64,000 bases of DNA, from positions 325,231 through 389,230 of the forward strand of contig NZ_SADT02000003.1 of the NCBI RefSeq assembly GCF_004016445.2, in the 5' to 3' direction. The translations under genes and the position numbers were made by a program. The first letter of the stretch is position 1, and each line of letters begins with the position of its first letter. This stretch comes from Mesorhizobium sp. M2E.F.Ca.ET.219.01.1.1 (GTDB taxonomy: Bacteria; Pseudomonadota; Alphaproteobacteria; Rhizobiales; Rhizobiaceae). This document shows positions 17,571-25,958 of the stretch, one piece after another. The notes beneath the pieces are model-generated. The model had not been told where the DNA came from. It did not search any database and saw nothing but the letters and a program-made list of their open reading frames with translations.

Positions 17571-18158
17571 ATGAGCCGTGCAAAGTGGTGGGGCGGCGTG
17601 GAAAATCAGCTTCTTCAAGGTCGGCTGTTGCCGCATGAGCGCATTTTGTGGAGCGGAATCCCCGCACAAGGTCTGCTTTTCTCAGGTCGCGATATCTTCC
17701 TGATACCATTCAGCCTGCTTTGGTGCGGCTTCGCGATTTTCTGGACTTATATGGCGACAAAACAGGGCGCGCCGTTGTTCTTCGACGCCTGGGGCGCGAT
17801 GTTCGTCTGTATCGGGCTCTTTTTCGTTTTCGGCAGGTTTGTATTCGATGCATGGTTGAGACGGCGGATACACTACGCCGTCACGAACCAGCGCGTCCTC
17901 ATTATGCGCCAGGCTCCATCCGCCAATTTCACGTCGATCGACCTCGACCGCATTCCCGATGTTCAACTGACGGGGGAAACCGCGACGAGAGGCACTTTGC
18001 GTTTCGGAGCGGCTGCGTCGGGCTATCCGCTCTCCGGCTATCCAAGGATGACCGGATGGTTTCCGGCTCTTGACCCGGTCCCGCAATTTATCGGAATCCA
18101 GGATCCGCGGCGCGTGTTTGACCTTGTCATGAAGACGAGACACGACAGCAGGCGTTGA
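17571..18158 (+). CDS. Membrane protein with PH-like (bPH2) domain
   Basis: A 195-residue protein. After about 35 residues (LLPHERILWSGIPAQGLLFS) come two membrane helices (about 43-63 and 72-95). The cytoplasmic part starts RIHYAVTNQRVLIMR, the signature of bacterial PH-like/YdbS-type domains, and continues DLDRIPDVQLTGETATRGTLRFG. Function unknown. ATG 17571 is the best placed start; ATG 17520 and 17532 upstream would add a cysteine/histidine-rich tail. Confidence 0.72.
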   Translation: MSRAKWWGGVENQLLQGRLLPHERILWSGIPAQGLLFSGRDIFLIPFSLLWCGFAIFWTYMATKQGAPLFFDAWGAMFVCIGLFFVFGRFVFDAWLRRRIHYAVTNQRVLIMRQAPSANFTSIDLDRIPDVQLTGETATRGTLRFGAAASGYPLSGYPRMTGWFPALDPVPQFIGIQDPRRVFDLVMKTRHDSRR

Positions 18159-18267
18159 AACCGATCCGCGCCGCTGCGCGGCCCAGCCTGTTCAAACCCT
18201 GCGCTTTGCTCTATGCCGCAATGCAACCATCTTCGCCCGGCATAGGCGAAACCGGGATCGAAGGCCA

Positions 18268-18915
18268 ATGAACGATTTAACCCCGCCCAATCGCTGCCGC
18301 ATCGTGCTGATCGTGCCGCCGCTCGTACCGGCCGAGCATATCTGCGCGGCCTTCGAGGGCGGCGACATCGCTTCGCTGATCCTGCCCGACAACGGCATGG
18401 ACGACGCCTCCTTCCAGGCCTTCGCCGAACGGATCGTGCCGATCGCTCAAGGCGCCGGCATCGCCGTGATCATCGCCGGCGACAGCCGCATCGCGGGCCG
18501 CGTCCAGGCCGACGGCATCCATGTCGAGGCAAAGCCGCGGGAGCTTGCCGAGACGATCGAGCGCCTGGCCGGCAAGATGATGATCGGCGCCGGCGGCGCC
18601 AAGACGCGCGACGAGGCGCTGGAACTCGGCGAGGAACGGCCCGACTACATGTTCTTCGGCCGCTTCGGCTACGACAACAAGCCGGAGCCGCATCACCGCA
18701 ACCTTGCCCTCGGCGAATGGTGGGCGGAGATGATCTCGATCCCCTGCATCGTCATGGGCGGCTCCGAGCTTGCTTCCGTCGAGACGGTGGCCGCGACCGG
18801 AGCCGAGTTCGTGGCCCTGTCCAGTGCCGTCTTCGCCGATGGGCGCGATCCCGCGGCGGCGATCGCCGCCGCCAACGCGCTGCTCGATGAAACCGCGCCG
18901 CGTTTCGAGGACTGA
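18268..18915 (+). CDS. Thiamine phosphate synthase family protein
   Basis: A TIM-barrel protein of 215 residues resembling ThiE (joins HMP-diphosphate and thiazole phosphate). Visible barrel motifs are GIAVIIAGDSRIAGRVQADGIHVE (the ThiE VGIHLGQ-like region), MIGAGGAKTRDEALELGEERPDYMFFGRFG, and IVMGGSELASVETVAATGAEFVALSSAVF. Departures from classical ThiE (for example no clear GxxATxTK) suggest a rhizobial side branch with altered or unknown chemistry. It is 1 base upstream of the Sel1 gene, so they are co-transcribed. Confidence 0.72.
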   Translation: MNDLTPPNRCRIVLIVPPLVPAEHICAAFEGGDIASLILPDNGMDDASFQAFAERIVPIAQGAGIAVIIAGDSRIAGRVQADGIHVEAKPRELAETIERLAGKMMIGAGGAKTRDEALELGEERPDYMFFGRFGYDNKPEPHHRNLALGEWWAEMISIPCIVMGGSELASVETVAATGAEFVALSSAVFADGRDPAAAIAAANALLDETAPRFED

Positions 18916-18916
18916 C

Positions 18917-20098
18917 ATGCGCCTGCGTGTGCTTCCTCTGGCCGTCCTGGCCGGGTTGCTGGCTCCGGCTTGCTGGCCGGGCGAAACGGCGAGCGCGGCC
19001 CAAACCGTGCCTCTGCCCCAGCCCCGGCCGGAGACGAATGCGCCGGACAAGGGCGCGCCCGACGCAGCCAAGCCGGATGCGACCAAGCCGGAAGCGGGCA
19101 CGACGGGCACGGGTAAACCGGACACAGCCACGCCGGACACCGGCGCCCCGGCTGCGAGCAGGTTCGGCGGCGATCCGCATATCGACAAGCCGATCCAGAA
19201 CACCTTGCCGCAGCCTGCCACCATGACGCCGCCATCAGCCGACACCGTCAATCCCGACCGTTTCGGCGCCAAGCAGCCGGACGCCGCCTATGGCGCCTTC
19301 CAGCGCGGCCTCTACAAGACCGCCTACAATCTTGCCGTGGAGCGCGCCAAGAACGGCGATCCGGCGGCCGAGACGCTGGTGGCCGAAATCCTGTCGCGCG
19401 GGCTGGGCGTGCCGCTCAATCCGGCCGAGGCCGCAAAATGGTATGGGCTGGCCGCCGAACAGGGTGTGCCGGAGGCGCAGTTCCAATACGCGCTGATGCT
19501 GCTCGACGGCCGCTATGTGAAGAAGGACGAAAAGGGAGCCTTCGCGCTGATGCAGGCCTCGGCCGAGGCCGGCAACCGGCTTGCGCAGTTCAACTTCGCC
19601 CAGTTGCTTGTCCAGCAGGATCCCGGCGATGCCGGGCTTGCCAAAGCAGCTGTCTACTATGAACGCGCGGCCGCCACCGGCCTTGCCGACGCGCAATATG
19701 CGATGGCGCAGCTCTATGCCAATGGCGCCGGCGGCAAGCCGCATGACGACGGCCAGGCGCGTATCCTCCTGGCGCAAGCCGCGCGGCAGAACTACGACAC
19801 GGCGCAGATCGATCTCGCCGCCTGGATGATCGAGGGGCGCGGTGGCGAGCGTGACCTGAAATCCGGCTTTGCCTGGATGAAGCGGGCGGCGCAAGGCGGC
19901 AATGTCGCCGCCCAGAACCGCCTCGCCAAGCTCTATATGGGCGGCATCGGCACGGACCCCGACCTGATCCTCGCCGGCGCCTGGTACATCGTCGCCCGCC
20001 GCGCCGGGCTGATCGACCCGCAGATGGACGATTTCCTGCAGGGCCTCGACGACGACCAGACCAAGCAGGCGCTGCAAAAGGCAAATCGCCTGCCTTGA
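18917..20098 (+). CDS. Exported Sel1-repeat (TPR-like) protein
   Basis: A 393-residue protein with a signal peptide (about 1-30, ending ASAA). A Pro/Ala/Asp-rich low-complexity segment follows (about 33-85, KPD/TGT repeats). The C-terminal part, about 120-360, has several Sel1 repeats: ERAKNGDPAAETLVAEILSRG, GLAAEQGVPEAQFQYALMLL, QASAEAGNRLAQFNFAQLL, ERAAATGLADAQYAMAQLY and KRAAQGGNVAAQNRLAKLYMGG. Sel1 proteins act as scaffolds in envelope or signalling complexes; partner unknown. ATG 18917 lies 1 base after the previous stop. Confidence 0.9.
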   Translation: MRLRVLPLAVLAGLLAPACWPGETASAAQTVPLPQPRPETNAPDKGAPDAAKPDATKPEAGTTGTGKPDTATPDTGAPAASRFGGDPHIDKPIQNTLPQPATMTPPSADTVNPDRFGAKQPDAAYGAFQRGLYKTAYNLAVERAKNGDPAAETLVAEILSRGLGVPLNPAEAAKWYGLAAEQGVPEAQFQYALMLLDGRYVKKDEKGAFALMQASAEAGNRLAQFNFAQLLVQQDPGDAGLAKAAVYYERAAATGLADAQYAMAQLYANGAGGKPHDDGQARILLAQAARQNYDTAQIDLAAWMIEGRGGERDLKSGFAWMKRAAQGGNVAAQNRLAKLYMGGIGTDPDLILAGAWYIVARRAGLIDPQMDDFLQGLDDDQTKQALQKANRLP

Positions 20099-20215
20099 AG
20101 CGCGTCGCCGCGGCGATCGCTTGGGCCCCCCGCCCTTGCCACTATGTGCAATTTGTGGTCTTGGAGGCGCCGAAGCGCGACCGCGCCAGAAAATCTCATT
20201 CCGGATCAGTTCAAC

Positions 20216-20782
20216 ATGGCCAAGATCAGTGGCAATGAAATCCGTCCCGGCTATGTCATCGAGCACGATGGCGGGCTGTGGGTGGCGGTCAAGACCAACA
20301 CCGTCAAGCCCGGCAAGGGCGGCGCCTACAACCAGGTCGAGTTGAAGAACCTGATCAACGGCACCAAGCTCAACGAGCGCTTCCGCTCGGCCGAAACCGT
20401 CGAGCAAATAAGGCTCGACCTCAAGGACTTCTCCTTCCTTTACGAGCAGGGCGACGCGCTGGTCTTCATGGACACCGAAAGCTACGAGCAGCTCGAACTG
20501 GCCAAGGACTTCGTCGGCGAGCGCGCCGCTTTCCTGCAGGACGGCATGATGGTTACGGTGCAGCTCTATGAAGAGCGGCCGATCGGCATCTCGCTGCCCG
20601 ACCAGGTGACGCTGACCGTCACCGAGGCCGATCCGGTGGTGCGCGGCCAGACGGCCGCTTCCTCTTACAAGCCGGCCGTTCTGGAAAACGGCATCCGCGT
20701 TCTGGTGCCGCCCTTCATCTCGGCCGGGGAGCGCATCATCGTCGACACCAACGAAATCACCTATATGCGCCGCGCGGACTAA
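20216..20782 (+). CDS. efp: Elongation factor P
   Basis: EF-P rescues ribosomes stalled at polyproline. The 188-residue product has the three beta-barrel domains. Lys34 in VKPGKGGAY matches the position that is beta-lysylated by EpmA/EpmB in enterobacteria; neither gene is in this window. Further family landmarks are VELKNLINGTKLNERFRS, FMDTESYEQLEL and the end VPPFISAGERIIVDTNEITY. ATG 20216 was chosen for family length. Confidence 0.97.
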   Translation: MAKISGNEIRPGYVIEHDGGLWVAVKTNTVKPGKGGAYNQVELKNLINGTKLNERFRSAETVEQIRLDLKDFSFLYEQGDALVFMDTESYEQLELAKDFVGERAAFLQDGMMVTVQLYEERPIGISLPDQVTLTVTEADPVVRGQTAASSYKPAVLENGIRVLVPPFISAGERIIVDTNEITYMRRAD

Positions 20783-20819
20783 GCGCCGGCCCGTAGGAAG
20801 AAAAAGCCAGGAAGAAAAA

Positions 20820-21620
20820 ATGGCGCGTTCCGCTCTCCTCAACGTCATGGTCCAGGCCGCGATGAAGGCCGGCCGCTCGCTGTCGCGCGACTTCGGCGAG
20901 GTGCAGAACCTGCAGGTCTCGATGAAGGGACCGGGCGACTATGTCAGCCAGGCTGACCGCAAGGCCGAAGAGATCGTCTTTGCTGAGCTCTCCAAGGCGC
21001 GGCCGGGCTATGCCTTCCTGATGGAGGAGCGCGGCGCCGTCGAAGGCGAGGACGCCCAGCACCGCTGGCTCGTCGATCCGCTCGACGGCACCACCAACTT
21101 CCTGCACGGCATCCCGCTCTTCTCGGTGTCGATCGCGCTCGAGCGCCAGGGCCAGGTCGTTGCCGGCGTCGTCTACAATCCGGCGATGGACGAGCTCTAC
21201 ACGGCCGAGCGCGGCGGCGGCGCCTTCATGAACGACCGCCGGCTGCGCGTTGCCGGGCGCTCCAAGCTGACCGACGCGGTAATCGGCTGCGGCGTGCCGC
21301 ATCTCGGCCGCGGCCAGCACGGCAATTTCCTGATCGAGCTGCGCAACGTCATGGCGGAAGTCTCGGGCGTGCGTCGCCTGGGCTCCGCCGCGCTCGATCT
21401 CGCCTATGTCGCGGCCGGACGCATGGACGGTTTCTGGGAAACCGGCCTGTCGTCCTGGGATATCGCCGCCGGCATCCTTCTGGTGCGCGAAGCCGGCGGC
21501 TTCGTCTCCGACATGGATGGCGCGCAGGACATGCTGGACAATGGCGAGGTCGTTGCCGGCAACGAGCTCATCCAGCGCGCGCTGCTCAAGACCGTGAAGA
21601 AGCCGCTGGCTCCTCGTTGA
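20820..21620 (+). CDS. suhB: Inositol-1-monophosphatase family protein
   Basis: A Mg-dependent phosphatase of 266 residues. The metal site is formed by FLMEERG (Glu69-Glu70), WLVDPLDGTTNFLHG (Asp86, Asp89) and SSWDIAAG (Asp about 214). The usual substrate is inositol or related sugar phosphates; E. coli SuhB also aids rRNA antitermination. RBS AGGAAGAAAAA precedes ATG 20820. It follows efp by 37 bases, likely in one transcript. Confidence 0.93.
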   Translation: MARSALLNVMVQAAMKAGRSLSRDFGEVQNLQVSMKGPGDYVSQADRKAEEIVFAELSKARPGYAFLMEERGAVEGEDAQHRWLVDPLDGTTNFLHGIPLFSVSIALERQGQVVAGVVYNPAMDELYTAERGGGAFMNDRRLRVAGRSKLTDAVIGCGVPHLGRGQHGNFLIELRNVMAEVSGVRRLGSAALDLAYVAAGRMDGFWETGLSSWDIAAGILLVREAGGFVSDMDGAQDMLDNGEVVAGNELIQRALLKTVKKPLAPR

Positions 21621-21798
21621 CCGGCAAGTCGCGCTGACGCCCTTAGTCCGAAAGTCGGAATCGATTCTCGGAAAGGCTCGTGCGCAAATTAAAGTGCTGC
21701 AGCGTCGAAAGGACGCGCGGCGGCGCAGTCGCAAAACCGCAACGGAAGCTTGAAATACTGGTCCGCGACCGCCCAGATTAGGGTCTGCAGGATCATTC

Positions 21799-22491
21799 AT
21801 GAACGACGCGCGCGCAGATACGAGGCTTGAGATCCCCTTTGTGGGGCGCTGGCACTATTCGCGCGCCGAGATGATCGCCGATGGCATCGTCCACGCTGTC
21901 GGCATCGTGCTGGCGATCGCCGCCGGTTCGGCCTTCCTGGCGCTGGCCGCTTTCCATTCCGGCCCGGGCGAATATGTCGCCGCCGTCTTCTATGTCGTGT
22001 CGCTGCTCACCGTGCTCTCGGTATCGCTGGCCTACAACCTTTGGCCGGTCTCGTGGCCGGCGAAATGGATCCTGCGCCGCTTCGATCACGCCGCGATCTA
22101 TCTGCTGATCGCCGCCACCTACACGCCCTTCCTCGCCCAGCTTCACACATCGGCGCTCGCCGTGCCCATGATCATCGTCGTGTGGGGCGCCGCGTTGGCA
22201 GGCATCGCCATCAAGATGTTCCTGCCCGGCCGCTACGACCGGCTGGCCATCGTCTTCTACCTGGCCATCGGCTGGAGCGGCGTCGTGCTGGCCGGACCGC
22301 TGGTCGAGACGCTGCCGACCGCCTCGATCGCGCTGCTTGTCGCCGGCGGCATCGTTTATTCCTGCGGCGTCATCTTCTTCGCCTGGAAGGGCCTGCGCTT
22401 CCACAATGCGGTCTGGCACGGCTTCGTCGTCACCGGCGCCGGCCTGCATCTCGCCGCCATGGTCGACTGCCTGGTCGTCAACCGGTTCTAA
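21799..22491 (+). CDS. Hemolysin III / PAQR family membrane protein
   Basis: A seven-helix membrane protein of 230 residues in the HlyIII/PAQR (YqfA-like) family. Family motifs are EMIADGIVHAVGIVLA at helix 1 and FDHAAIYLLIAATYTPF at helix 3, with a further conserved His in VWHGFVVTGAGLHL near the end. The His residues correspond to a zinc site in PAQR receptors. Bacterial function is not settled. It begins after a 178-base gap that holds nothing I recognise. Confidence 0.88.
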   Translation: MNDARADTRLEIPFVGRWHYSRAEMIADGIVHAVGIVLAIAAGSAFLALAAFHSGPGEYVAAVFYVVSLLTVLSVSLAYNLWPVSWPAKWILRRFDHAAIYLLIAATYTPFLAQLHTSALAVPMIIVVWGAALAGIAIKMFLPGRYDRLAIVFYLAIGWSGVVLAGPLVETLPTASIALLVAGGIVYSCGVIFFAWKGLRFHNAVWHGFVVTGAGLHLAAMVDCLVVNRF

Positions 22492-22497
22492 GCCCTG

Positions 22498-22543
22498 GAG
22501 CAATTCCAGGAAAAGTGTGTAGCGGTTTTCGTTCGGAATTGCG
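22498..22543. repeat. Dispersed palindromic repeat, copy 3
   Basis: GAGCAATTCC at the left and GGAATTGCG at the right flank a GTGTAGCGGTTTTCGTT core. It lies 7 bases after the hemolysin III stop codon. Confidence 0.85.
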
Positions 22544-22651
22544 CCAGAACAGGCAGGCATAGGCGATATTGCAAAGCGCCATTCAATTTGGTCACAATTC
22601 CGTTTAGAGTCGCGGCAATTCTGCGGCGGTGGCATCGGAAACGGGGCACGG

Positions 22652-23671
22652 ATGGCTTTTCTAAGATCCTTCGGCAGGCGATCGGACGTCCTGATCTACG
22701 ATCCGCACAAGCTGTCGAGCCCGCAGGTGTTCCTGCTCACCATGATGATCTTCCTGATCATCGTCGCTTTCATCGCCGCCATCCTCACCCGCCAGATCTC
22801 TACCGCCTTCTCCAGCAATCCCGGCCTCAACGGATTGATCGTCGGCGTGCTGGCGGTCGGCATCCTGCTTGCCTTCACGCAGGTCGGGCGGCTGTTTCGC
22901 GAGGTGCGCTGGGTTAATTCCTTCCGCGCCGGCTCCGAGACCACCGAGCCCGTCCTGCTGGCGCCGATGAAGGCGATGATCGGCCGTTCGTCCTCGATGG
23001 CGTTCTCGACCTCCTCGATGCGCACGATGCTCGATTCCATCGCCACCCGCCTCGACGAAAGCCGCGACACCTCGCGCTATCTGGTCGGCCTGCTTGTGTT
23101 CCTCGGCCTGCTCGGCACCTTCTGGGGCCTGCTCAACACCATCGCCTCGATCCGCGAGACGATCGAGGCGCTGGACCCCGGCACCGGCGATGCCGCGGCT
23201 GTCTTGGATGCGCTGAAGCAAGGCCTGTCGGCGCCGCTCGCCGGCATGGGCACCGCATTTTCGTCCTCGCTGTTCGGCCTTTCCGGCTCGCTGGTGCTCG
23301 GCTTCCTCGACCTGCAGGCCGGCCGCGCCCAGACCCGTTTCTACACCGAGCTTGAGAACTGGCTGTCCTCGGTCACCGACCTGTCGTCGGACATCGTCGT
23401 CTCGGACACGGCCAAGACCGAATCCTCCGAGGACATCCGACTCCTGTCTGAGCGGCTGCGGAGCCTGCAGGAGAATGGCGGCGGCTCCAATCCGCGCGTC
23501 GCCACTGCCATGGCCAATCTTGCCGACGGCATCTCGGGCCTGGTGAAGAACATGCGCTCCGAGCAGCAGATCATGCGCGACTGGGTCGAGGCCCAGTCCG
23601 ACGAGCAGAAAGCCATGCGCAACACGCTGGAAAAGATCGCCGACGCGCTGAAGAAGCAAGGGGTCCACTGA
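22652..23671 (+). CDS. MotA/TolQ/ExbB-type proton channel, orphan stator subunit A
   Basis: A 339-residue inner-membrane protein. There are two N-terminal helices (about 28-48, VFLLTMMIFLIIVAFIAAIL, and about 52-72), and the family core is further on: LLVFLGLLGTFWGLLNTIASI (about 147-167) and GMGTAFSSSLFGLSGSLVLGF (about 198-218). A helical tail rich in charged residues (about 240-339) projects into the cytoplasm. It forms a pair with the next gene 1 base downstream. No flagellar or Ton gene is nearby, so what the motor drives is unknown. Confidence 0.85.
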   Translation: MAFLRSFGRRSDVLIYDPHKLSSPQVFLLTMMIFLIIVAFIAAILTRQISTAFSSNPGLNGLIVGVLAVGILLAFTQVGRLFREVRWVNSFRAGSETTEPVLLAPMKAMIGRSSSMAFSTSSMRTMLDSIATRLDESRDTSRYLVGLLVFLGLLGTFWGLLNTIASIRETIEALDPGTGDAAAVLDALKQGLSAPLAGMGTAFSSSLFGLSGSLVLGFLDLQAGRAQTRFYTELENWLSSVTDLSSDIVVSDTAKTESSEDIRLLSERLRSLQENGGGSNPRVATAMANLADGISGLVKNMRSEQQIMRDWVEAQSDEQKAMRNTLEKIADALKKQGVH

Positions 23672-23672
23672 C

Positions 23673-24701
23673 GTGGCGCTGGCAAGACGGCGCGCCGACC
23701 GCCGCATCGACTACTGGCCGGGCTTCGTCGACGCGCTGTCGACGCTGCTTCTGGCGATCATGTTCCTGCTGACGGTGTTCGTGCTGGCGCAGTTCCTGCT
23801 CAGCCGGGAGATTTCCGGCAAGGACACCGTGCTCAACCGCCTCAATTCGCAGATCAACGAGCTGACCCAACTGCTCGCGCTGGAGCGCTCGAACAGCCAG
23901 GACAAGGAAGATACGCTCGCCAACCTGCAGGCCTCGCTGTCGGCGGCGGAAACGGAAAAGAGTCGTCTGCAGCAATTGCTGGACCAAGGCGCCGGCGCCG
24001 GCGATGCGGCCAACAGGCGGGCCGACCAGCTTTCCGGCGAGCTCAGCAACCAGCGCCAGATCAGCCAGCAGGCGCTGAGCCAGGTCGAGATCCTCAACCA
24101 GCAGATCGCAGCACTGCGCAAGCAGATCGGCGCGCTGGAAGACGCGCTCAACGTTTCCGAGCAGCGCGACCGCGACTCCAACACCAAGATCGCTGATCTC
24201 GGCCGCCGCCTGAATGTAGCACTTGCGCAGCGCGTCCAGGAACTCAACCGCTACCGTTCCGACTTCTTTGGCCGGTTGCGCGAGATCCTCGCCGATCGCG
24301 AGAACATCCGTATCGTCGGCGACCGTTTCGTCTTCCAGTCGGAAGTGCTGTTCCCGACCGGTTCCGACGAGATCAACGACGCCGGCAAGGTCGAGATGAA
24401 GAAGCTCGCCGACGCCATCATCGAATTGCAGAAGGAAATCCCGCCGGAGATCAGCTGGGTGCTGCGCGTCGACGGCCATACCGACAACAAGCCGCTGTCG
24501 GGCACCGGCCGCTACCGCGACAATTGGGAATTGTCGACCGCGCGCGCCACCTCGGTGGTGAAGTTCCTGATCGAGAACGGCGTGCCGGCCAACCGCTTGG
24601 TCGCCGCCGGTTTCGGCGAGTTCCAGCCGCTCGACCCGGCCGATACCGACGAGGCGCGCAGCAAGAACCGCCGCATTGAACTGAAGCTCACCGAACGGTG
24701 A
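23673..24701 (+). CDS. MotB/OmpA-like peptidoglycan-binding stator subunit B
   Basis: A 342-residue protein starting at GTG, 1 base after its partner. The single N-terminal helix (about 14-43) holds YWPGFVDALSTLLLAIMFLL, with Asp20 in the place of the proton-binding Asp of MotB. A long coiled coil follows (about 48-185, heptad-like Glu/Gln/Leu-rich). The C-terminal OmpA domain (about 215-340) includes RVDGHTDNKPLSG, RYRDNWELSTARA and GFGEFQPLDP. It should anchor the stator to peptidoglycan. The coiled coil is far longer than in MotB. Confidence 0.87.
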   Translation: MALARRRADRRIDYWPGFVDALSTLLLAIMFLLTVFVLAQFLLSREISGKDTVLNRLNSQINELTQLLALERSNSQDKEDTLANLQASLSAAETEKSRLQQLLDQGAGAGDAANRRADQLSGELSNQRQISQQALSQVEILNQQIAALRKQIGALEDALNVSEQRDRDSNTKIADLGRRLNVALAQRVQELNRYRSDFFGRLREILADRENIRIVGDRFVFQSEVLFPTGSDEINDAGKVEMKKLADAIIELQKEIPPEISWVLRVDGHTDNKPLSGTGRYRDNWELSTARATSVVKFLIENGVPANRLVAAGFGEFQPLDPADTDEARSKNRRIELKLTER

Positions 24702-24951
24702 ACTATCATCACGCCAAGTCACGGGAAGTTGTTCGCCGGCTGAATACTTAGAGCACCAAGTTCCGGCGGCAAGGCCTGAAAAGATTATCTTTTTTTAATT
24801 ACACATCGGCAATCGACGCACCTAGTTTGCCGCGTAGGGCCGGGAACCGCCGGCGATGCCTCCCATCGCGACGCGACGGAACCGGACGGCCTGGAACGTC
24901 GGAACGCTGGCGGCACGACCGCTGCCTTCCGTGGCAGGAGGATGCGCCGCC

Positions 24952-25377
24952 ATGCGCGCTTCAACATCACTCAAGACTGCAACCCTCGCCGCGACTCTGA
25001 TCGCCGCCCCGCTCGCCGGCGCCCACGCGGCCGGGCATCACAAGGGGGCGCTCGACGCGAGCGATCCAACCGATTTCACCGGCCCGCGCGTGACCAGCCT
25101 GATCGAGCAAATCCAGGGTGTGAACCAGGGCATCACGGACGCCCGCGAAGCAAACAACATCTCGGCCGCGGAAGCGCGGCAACTGCATATGCGCGCCGCG
25201 CGCATCAGCCAGGCCGCCGAGCATGTCGCGGCTTCGGATCACGGCCGCATCCCCGCCGCGCAATATCATGAGCTGCTGCGCCGCCTCGACAATGTCGACC
25301 AGAGACTGATGAACGACACCGGCAGCGGTTTCATGATGGGCGACGGCTCGGACGGCGGAAACTATCCGAACGGCTGA
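24952..25377 (+). CDS. Small exported protein of unknown function
   Basis: A 141-residue protein with a signal peptide (MRASTSLKTATLAATLIAAP, cleavage near GAHAA). The mature part is helical and charged: VTSLIEQIQGVNQGITDARE, then QLHMRAARISQAAEHVA and HELLRRLDNVDQRLMND, ending in a Gly/Asp-rich tail. No family recognised. ATG 24952 gives the signal peptide at the exact N-terminus. A weak terminator follows. Confidence 0.7.
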   Translation: MRASTSLKTATLAATLIAAPLAGAHAAGHHKGALDASDPTDFTGPRVTSLIEQIQGVNQGITDAREANNISAAEARQLHMRAARISQAAEHVAASDHGRIPAAQYHELLRRLDNVDQRLMNDTGSGFMMGDGSDGGNYPNG

Positions 25378-25416
25378 CGTCTTCGGAGGAACGAATGGGA
25401 CCACCTGGCGCTCGCG

Positions 25417-25443
25417 GGACCTGGCCCCGAGGGCGTCCTTTTT
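25417..25443 (+). terminator. Possible terminator after the small exported protein
   Basis: GGAC pairs with GTCC and GCCC pairs with GGGC, with a 3-base bulge, followed by TTTTT. It lies 40 bases past the stop codon. The bulge makes it weaker than the other terminators in the window. Confidence 0.45.
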
Positions 25444-25457
25444 CGATCGGTGTCCGA

Positions 25458-25811
25458 TTACAGGCCGAACCAGAGAGCGAGGATGGCAAGCACCGCCGGC
25501 ACCGTCTGGATGTAGAGGATCTTCCGGCCGACGGTCGCCGCGCCGTAGAGGCCGGCTATCGCGACGCAGAGCAGGAAGAACATCTTCACCTGGAAGCCGG
25601 CGCCGCCGAGATAGAGGCCCCAGAACAGCCCGGCGGCGAGGAAGCCGTTATAAAGCCCTTGATTGGCGGCAAGCACCTTCGAAGCGCTGGCGAATTCCGG
25701 TGTCAGGCCGAACGCCTTGCGGCCGCGCGGCGTGTCCCAAAGCACCATCTCCAGATAGACGATATAGCAATGGATCAGCGCCACCAGCCCGACCAGTATA
25801 TTGCCGATCAT
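25458..25811 (-). CDS. DUF1304 membrane protein
   Basis: A 117-residue inner-membrane protein with four helices: about 3-22 (NILVGLVALIHCYIVYLEM), 50-68 (NGFLAAGLFWGLYLGG), 73-92 and 99-116. The helix-1 stretch with HCYIVYLEMVLW and the motif NQGLYNGFLA match DUF1304. Function unknown. ATG 25811 gives the family length; the frame continues to 25847. Confidence 0.85.
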   Translation of the reverse strand: MIGNILVGLVALIHCYIVYLEMVLWDTPRGRKAFGLTPEFASASKVLAANQGLYNGFLAAGLFWGLYLGGAGFQVKMFFLLCVAIAGLYGAATVGRKILYIQTVPAVLAILALWFGL

Positions 25812-25958
25812 CGTCCCCTCCAGCGATTTGTTCCCGGCATTGATCACGCAGTCATGTCACAAGGCAAGATGGCTGATCCCATCCCAACCGGGCAGGGTTG
25901 CCAAGCGCGATGCCTTGGTATCTTTTCGCGCCAGCCAAATTGAAGCTGGGATCCATCC

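Noticed and set aside
22652..24701. Zorya-type phage defence (ZorA/ZorB) for the stator pair
   Set aside because: No ZorC, ZorD or ZorE-like gene is adjacent. MotA/MotB-like pairs of this kind occur as core genes in rhizobia by general gene character.
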